Source of the DNA: an uncultured Ardenticatenia bacterium
Lineage (GTDB): Bacteria > Chloroflexota > Anaerolineae > Promineifilales > Promineifilaceae
Reading direction: 5' to 3'
Assembly (NCBI GenBank): GCA_937858165.1
Contig: CALLZA010000090.1
Coordinates: forward strand, 1 to 8,658
DNA: 8,658 nt
Under the pieces are notes generated by a model that had not been told where the DNA came from, searched no databases, and was given only the letters and a program-made list of their open reading frames with translations. Both the position numbers and the translations under genes were made by a program. Shown one piece after another: positions 6,246 through 8,658 of the stretch (positions are counted from its first letter, which is position 1; each line of letters opens with the position of its first letter).

Positions 6246-6262
6246 CTTGACGCCCAGTCAAG
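6246..6262. promoter_or_regulatory. 17-bp perfect palindrome, candidate operator of the DtxR/MntR-like regulator
   Basis: CTTGAC-GCCCA-GTCAAG is a perfect 6-bp inverted repeat with a 5-bp spacer. It covers the whole predicted -35 box (6247-6252) of the regulator gene. DtxR-family dimers bind palindromes and often control their own genes, so this is a natural candidate operator. It does not match the published DtxR/IdeR or MntR boxes as I remember them. Binding is an inference. Confidence 0.5.
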
Positions 6263-6275
6263 CATCGACTACCCT
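6247..6275 (+). promoter_or_regulatory. Promoter giving leaderless mRNA of the metal regulator
   Basis: TTGACG (6247-6252), a 17-nt spacer, TACCCT (6270-6275), then 6 nt (ACAGCC) to the ATG at 6282. The -35 matches TTGACA at 5 of 6 positions. The -10 fits TAnnnT, the minimal form seen at leaderless promoters. No ribosome-binding site precedes the ATG, which agrees with a leaderless mRNA and mirrors the geometry of the divergent tyrA promoter. Confidence 0.65.
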
Positions 6276-6281
6276 ACAGCC

Positions 6282-7001
6282 ATGCCCCAGATCGACGCAC
6301 TTGACCGCGGCGGATCGCACCAGCGCGACAACCTGAGCCATCAGGCCATCGAGGACTACGTCAAGACGATCTACGCCCTGGCACAAGAGGAAAGCCCGGT
6401 TTCGACCTCGCGTGTGGCCGCGGCGCGGATGGTCAAGCCCGCCTCGGCCACCAGCATGCTCCAACGGCTGGCGAAGCTGGGGCTGGTCAACTATGAGAAG
6501 CACTATGGCGCGACGCTGACCGCGGCCGGCGACAAGCTGGCCCTGGAGGTCATCCGCCACCACCGCCTGCTGGAGCTATATTTGATGGAGGCGCTCGGCT
6601 TCCGCTGGGATGAGGTTCACGACCAGGCCGACATTCTGGAGCACGTCATCAGCGAGAAGCTGGAGGAGCGTATCGCCGCGGCGCTCAACTACCCAACGTT
6701 CGACCCACATGGGGATCCCATCCCGGCCCTGGACGGCAGCATGGCCGTCATCGACACCACGGCGCTGTCGGATGTGCCCGCCGGCGGGCGGGCGCGGGTG
6801 GCGCGCATCCCCGACGACTCGAACAGCGAGTTGCTGCGCTATCTGGCGGGGTTGGGCCTGGTGCCGGGGGCGGAGGTGGTCGTGGCTGAGGTCGCCCCCT
6901 TCCTCGGCCCGCTGACCATCGAGGTGGGCAGCGCGCGGCACGCCATTGGGCGCAACCTGGCCGATCTGATTCTCGTGGTTACCAGCCCGGTAGAACCATA
7001 A
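6282..7001 (+). CDS. DtxR/MntR-family metal-dependent transcriptional regulator with FeoA-like domain
   Basis: A 239-aa DNA-binding metal sensor. An N-terminal winged helix-turn-helix spans about 20-82 (EDYVKTIYAL, then the recognition region PASATSMLQRLAKLGLVNYE). A dimerisation and metal-binding helical domain spans about 83-150 (IRHHRLLELYLMEALGF; HDQADILEHVIS). A C-terminal SH3/FeoA-like domain spans about 155-236. Aligned by eye with B. subtilis MntR, its ligands D8, H77, E102 and H103 correspond to D25, H94, E120 and H121. MntR E99 (Cys102 in DtxR/IdeR) is D117, and MntR E11 is K28. Asp at 25 rather than Met, and an acid rather than Cys at 117, favour manganese over iron sensing, though the family also includes iron sensors. 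I take ATG 6282 because the promoter lies 6 nt before it and similarity begins soon after. No metal transporter gene lies in the window. Targets unknown beyond possible autoregulation. Confidence 0.92.
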   Translation: MPQIDALDRGGSHQRDNLSHQAIEDYVKTIYALAQEESPVSTSRVAAARMVKPASATSMLQRLAKLGLVNYEKHYGATLTAAGDKLALEVIRHHRLLELYLMEALGFRWDEVHDQADILEHVISEKLEERIAAALNYPTFDPHGDPIPALDGSMAVIDTTALSDVPAGGRARVARIPDDSNSELLRYLAGLGLVPGAEVVVAEVAPFLGPLTIEVGSARHAIGRNLADLILVVTSPVEP

Positions 7002-7018
7002 CTGCCGGGTCAATAAGA

Positions 7019-7077
7019 GTCTCACGCCAAGAAGCGTTCTCTTGGCGGCCTTGGCCCCTTGACGATCTTTGTGTGAG
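7019..7077 (-). repeat. Interspersed CGCCAAG repeat, copy 2 (inverted relative to copy 1)
   Basis: Read on the minus strand it starts CTCACACAAAGATCGTCAAG and continues with GGCCAAG and CCGCCAAGAG units, ending CTTCTTGGCGTGAG. It aligns with copy 1 (5195-5260) over about 48 nt with one gap and several substitutions. Its own ends (CTCAC at 7021-7025, GTGAG at 7073-7077) are complementary. It begins 18 nt after the regulator stop codon, just as copy 1 begins just past the tyrA stop, so the two copies bracket the divergent gene pair. Confidence 0.75.
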
Positions 7078-7090
7078 GTCTTAACGCCCC

Positions 7091-7127
7091 AAAACAAAAC
7101 GTTTCACCACGCGAAGGGTGAAACGTT
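7091..7127 (-). terminator. Intrinsic (rho-independent) terminator on the minus strand
   Basis: A perfect 11-bp stem: AACGTTTCACC (7098-7108) and GGTGAAACGTT (7117-7127), with an 8-nt loop. On the minus strand the stem is followed directly by TTGTTTT, giving TTTTGTTTT across the base of the stem. On the plus strand what follows (GTCTAGCC) has no T-tract, so termination should act on minus-strand transcripts. No protein gene ends near it on that strand; the nearest, at 7502, is about 375 nt away. It would therefore end an RNA transcribed from the intervening gene-free island. Confidence 0.85.
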
Positions 7128-7132
7128 GTCTA

Positions 7133-7418
7133 GCCGCTACTGATTGTGATGAGCGATGAGTTCGCCCCCGCCATGCCGTGAATGCTCTATTGTGTGAACC
7201 TGCTCGCGCAGGTGGGAATTTTGTCTCGAGGTCCTCTGCCTGGCCTTGCGGCTACTACATCCCCTCTTTCGTATCACTAATTCCCAAGAAAAACCAAGTG
7301 GCTCAACGCCAGATACACTCTCGTACACAGCAGGGTACGTAGATACTAGCATACTCATGAACAGCAAGCAATAGGACTTTCGGCGCAGGCAGTACTTTTA
7401 AGGAGTCGTCGTAGCGGC
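7133..7418 (-). ncRNA. Candidate structured non-coding RNA, family unknown
   Basis: A gene-free island of about 50% GC (counted by eye over 7141-7380) in DNA that is otherwise near two-thirds GC. GCCGCTAC at the minus-strand 5' side (7418-7411) pairs perfectly with GTAGCGGC at the 3' side (7140-7133), closing 286 nt. Inside are perfect hairpins: CGTAC/GTACG (7322-7326/7335-7339), TGGC/GCCA (7299-7302/7308-7311), GCC-GCAA-GGC (7252-7243) and ACCTGC-GCGA-GCAGGT (7213-7198). The last two have GNRA loops only on the minus strand. A 7-bp stem GGGAATT (7285-7279) with AATTCCC (7220-7214) abuts the GCGA hairpin and could stack on it. An intrinsic terminator follows 5 nt after the closing stem. I see no tmRNA tag or CCA end, no RNase P ACAGAA element, no SRP GGAAGGAAGC element, and no 6S-like single long rod. 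The 5' end is undefined: no clear promoter precedes 7418, so it might also be a processed 3' part of the upstream operon transcript. Confidence 0.5.
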
Positions 7419-7501
7419 CATTGCTCCGCGGGTGGGCACTGCCCGACGCACCTTATCGGCTACTGGAGAGCCATGACTGCCAGCGCGAAAGCGTGGGGAG
7501 T

Positions 7502-8194
7502 TCAGATATTGAGCCGCCCGATGGCCATGGCGATGTCGGGCCGAAGCTTGTGGCGGGCGATGGGGTTCGGCCAGAGCGCGATGCTGGCCGGCGAGCGCAG
7601 GACGACGCCGCTGAGCCGCTGGTAGCGGGCCAGGAAGTCGGCCGCGCCGACAAAGCCGCGCCGGGCGAAGAAGGCGTCATCCTTGCCCTCGGCCTGTTGG
7701 CGCAGCGCCACGGCCGCCGCGGTCACCTCATCTACGGCCAGTACCCCGTCGACGCTCAGCCACAGCAGATTGACGATGCTCGGCGGCATCTGCCGCACCT
7801 TGTCGCCCAGAACGTAGACGAGCCGGGCGGTGCGGGCTGCGTTGTCCTCGTCGACCACGGCGCGCAGACGGCGCACCTCGACGTTGAACGGGGTGTGGGT
7901 TTTAAAGGTGACGGTGAAGTCGGGGCCGCGCTGCTTGGCGGCGGCGTACTTCTCGTATTCGACGCTGAATCGCTCGTCGCGCAGCAGCAGGGCGGCCGTC
8001 TCCAGTTCGGCGTGGAGGTCGCGCCGGCTGTCGTCGTCGCCGGCGTGGCGCAGCTTGGCGCGAATCTTGCTGCGATACTCCCCGGCAAAGGCCGCGAAGC
8101 GCCGCGATCCCCGCGCCCAGCCGGCGAACTCGCCCCGCAGCGCCGCGGGCCGGCCGTCGAAGATCTCGTCGAGGAGGTTGCCCAGGGTGGACAC
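7502..8194 (-). CDS. Hypothetical protein with possible PD-(D/E)XK nuclease-like core
   Basis: A 230-aa soluble protein with no signal peptide or membrane helix. The start is GTG at 8194-8192, with AGGA 4 nt before it, 10 nt after the stop of the lipid-kinase gene; an in-frame ATG at 8275 would lie deep inside that gene and lacks such a site. The N-terminal 60 residues are helical and basic. Then HAELETAALLLRDERFSVEY (61-80), a gap, GPDFTVTF (90-97) and NVEVRRLR (104-111). A helix with Glu, then Pro-Asp on one strand and Glu-x-Arg/Lys on the next, is the layout of the PD-(D/E)XK fold (here E63 or E65, D92, E106, R108). Arg replaces the usual Lys, so activity is uncertain. The C-terminal half (residues 112-230) is unrecognised, with VNLLWLSVDG a likely core strand. 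Coupled in an operon with the kinase; the candidate RNA lies downstream on the same strand. Confidence 0.72.
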   Translation of the reverse strand: MSTLGNLLDEIFDGRPAALRGEFAGWARGSRRFAAFAGEYRSKIRAKLRHAGDDDSRRDLHAELETAALLLRDERFSVEYEKYAAAKQRGPDFTVTFKTHTPFNVEVRRLRAVVDEDNAARTARLVYVLGDKVRQMPPSIVNLLWLSVDGVLAVDEVTAAAVALRQQAEGKDDAFFARRGFVGAADFLARYQRLSGVVLRSPASIALWPNPIARHKLRPDIAMAIGRLNI

Positions 8195-8204
8195 TGTTTC
8201 CTGC

Positions 8205-8406
8205 TTACTGCTTACGGAGCACCCGCACCCGCCCCGGCAACACGCGATAGCGCACCACCTCGGCCGCTTCCGCAAACAGCTCGCCGTCGGAGTGCAGCGG
8301 CGTGCCGGGGCGGCTGGTCAGGTCGATGGCCGTCACGCGGCGGAACGTCACCGCCGGGTGGTGGACGTGCTCGCCGCGCATGAGCTTGAGCAGGATGGCG
8401 ATGACC
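8205..8406 (-). CDS. C-terminal fragment of diacylglycerol/sphingosine kinase-type lipid kinase
   Basis: Sixty-six genomic residues remain; the N-terminus is lost at the right-hand adapter, and the apparent ATG start (MCIRDR) is adapter sequence. The fragment runs LLKLMRGEHVHHPAVTFRRV, then AIDLTSRPGTPLHSDGELF, then YRVLPGRVRVL before TAA at 8207-8205. This is the usual end of the DAGK-catalytic/YegS-like family: a stretch like LLRGxHxxHPxVxxxxxxxV, a DGE motif on a late strand, and VxPxxLxVL at the end. Such enzymes phosphorylate diacylglycerol or related lipids at the inner membrane face. The ATP-binding GGDGT region would lie in the missing part. The next gene starts 10 nt later and is probably cotranscribed. 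Confidence 0.8.
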
Positions 8407-8476
8407 CTGTCTCTTATACACATCTGACGCTGCCGACGAGCGATCTAGTGTAGATCTCGGTGGTCGCCGTATCATT
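8407..8476 (-). other. Nextera Tn5 adapter + i5 index + Illumina P5 (reverse complement)
   Basis: 8407-8425 is the reverse complement of the Tn5 mosaic end (CTGTCTCTTATACACATCT). 8426-8439 is GACGCTGCCGACGA, 8440-8447 is the reversed index GCGATCTA (again TAGATCGC), and 8448-8476 is a perfect reversed P5. It mirrors the left end. The last genomic base is therefore 8406. Confidence 0.99.
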
Positions 8477-8658
8477 AAAAAAAAAAATAGAGATGAGACA
8501 GGTAAGGAGTGGTTTACAGGTGGACAGAATCACAAAGTGACACACAATAGCAGACTACTCACGAGATAGGCGACGCGGCGAGCGCGTGGCACAATCATAC
8601 GGAGTTCATCAGCATAAACTATAGAAGAAGAGAAGAAAAGAAGAGAGCCAAGAGAACG
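8477..8658. other. Non-genomic low-quality tail (right)
   Basis: Starts with eleven A directly after the end of P5, the usual sign of a read running off the end of its molecule, then AT-rich and purine-rich sequence without coding character, unlike the GC-rich DNA of the insert. No biological feature. Confidence 0.92.

Noticed and set aside
5586..6281. N-terminal extension of the regulator ORF through the tyrA region
   Set aside because: The extension is antisense to tyrA and Gly/Arg/Gln-rich; the DtxR similarity begins after ATG 6282 and the promoter lies just before it.
7137..7367. 76-aa minus-strand ORF in the low-GC island
   Set aside because: No ribosome-binding site or recognisable domain, mixed composition, and it lies within the candidate RNA; better explained as chance.
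7133..7418. Known RNA identities (tmRNA, RNase P RNA, SRP RNA, 6S RNA, group I intron) for the island
   Set aside because: GAAAGTCC near 7380 recalls RNase P, and CGCAAGGCCAG recalls part of E. coli 6S, but the other required elements and pairings are missing.
7434..7444. GGGCACTGCCC palindrome as operator or terminator after the nuclease-like gene
   Set aside because: Only 5 bp around one base, a single short stem, no T-tract; too weak alone.
8195..8275. Longer start for the nuclease-like gene
   Set aside because: It would overlap the lipid-kinase 3' end by about 70 nt, while GTG 8194 has a well-placed AGGA and 10-nt operon spacing.
7421..8383. 320-aa plus-strand ORF antisense to the nuclease-like gene
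   Set aside because: Shadow frame of high-GC coding DNA; no motif or ribosome-binding site, and the minus-strand frames give recognisable proteins.
149..8406. CRISPR array, tRNA or rRNA genes
   Set aside because: No regularly spaced repeats of 25-40 nt, no cloverleaf with GGTTCGA-type arm and no rRNA core sequence found on either strand.
130..8425. Inverted 19-bp ends resembling a composite Tn5 transposon
   Set aside because: They are followed outward by index and P5 sequence, so they come from tagmentation, and no transposase gene lies inside.

Overview
The window is an 8.26-kb stretch of GC-rich bacterial DNA (149-8406) with sequencing-library residue at both ends. Left to right, 79-148 reads Illumina P5, an i5 index (TAGATCGC), the Nextera read-1 sequence and the 19-bp Tn5 mosaic end. 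8407-8476 is the reverse complement of the same construct with the same index. Outside these lie low-quality tails (1-78 and 8477-8658). The true DNA therefore starts at 149 and ends at 8406, and the genes at both edges are cut by the assembly rather than by biology.

The coding style suggests a Chloroflexota bacterium, probably Anaerolineae or Caldilineae and probably from a metagenome. The reasons are high-GC coding, a lipoprotein with four PPC-like repeats beside an LCP protein, promoter hexamers placed 6 nt before start codons (leaderless mRNAs), and intergenic repeats rich in CGCCAAG and CCCTCTCCC. This is an inference from memory of such genomes; there is no rRNA here to prove it.

Layout: (a) 149-433 (+), C-terminus of a polytopic membrane protein, possibly a glycosyltransferase. 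(b) A minus-strand envelope block: LCP-family protein (5105-3687), a large lipoprotein (3674-1569, 12 nt after it), a WaaE-like GT2 glycosyltransferase (1485-745) and a 77-aa conserved-looking hypothetical protein (689-456). LCP proteins attach glycopolymers to the cell envelope, so this block fits surface-polymer assembly. (c) A divergent pair, tyrA (6161-5274, -) and a DtxR/MntR-type metal regulator (6282-7001, +), sharing a 120-bp promoter region. That region holds two apparent leaderless promoters, a G-quadruplex motif, and a 17-bp perfect palindrome over the regulator's -35 box. The pair is bracketed by two copies of one intergenic repeat in opposite orientations. (d) A minus-strand block at the right: the C-terminus of a diacylglycerol-kinase-type lipid kinase (8406-8205), a gene with a possible PD-(D/E)XK nuclease-like core (8194-7502), then a gene-free island of about 50% GC (7128-7420).

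The island is the most interesting part. It has an 8-bp closing stem 286 nt apart, several internal perfect hairpins (two with GNRA loops on the minus strand), a 7-bp long-range stem, and a strong intrinsic terminator at its minus-strand 3' end. I read it as a candidate structured non-coding RNA. It does not show the signatures I know for tmRNA, RNase P RNA, SRP RNA or 6S RNA.
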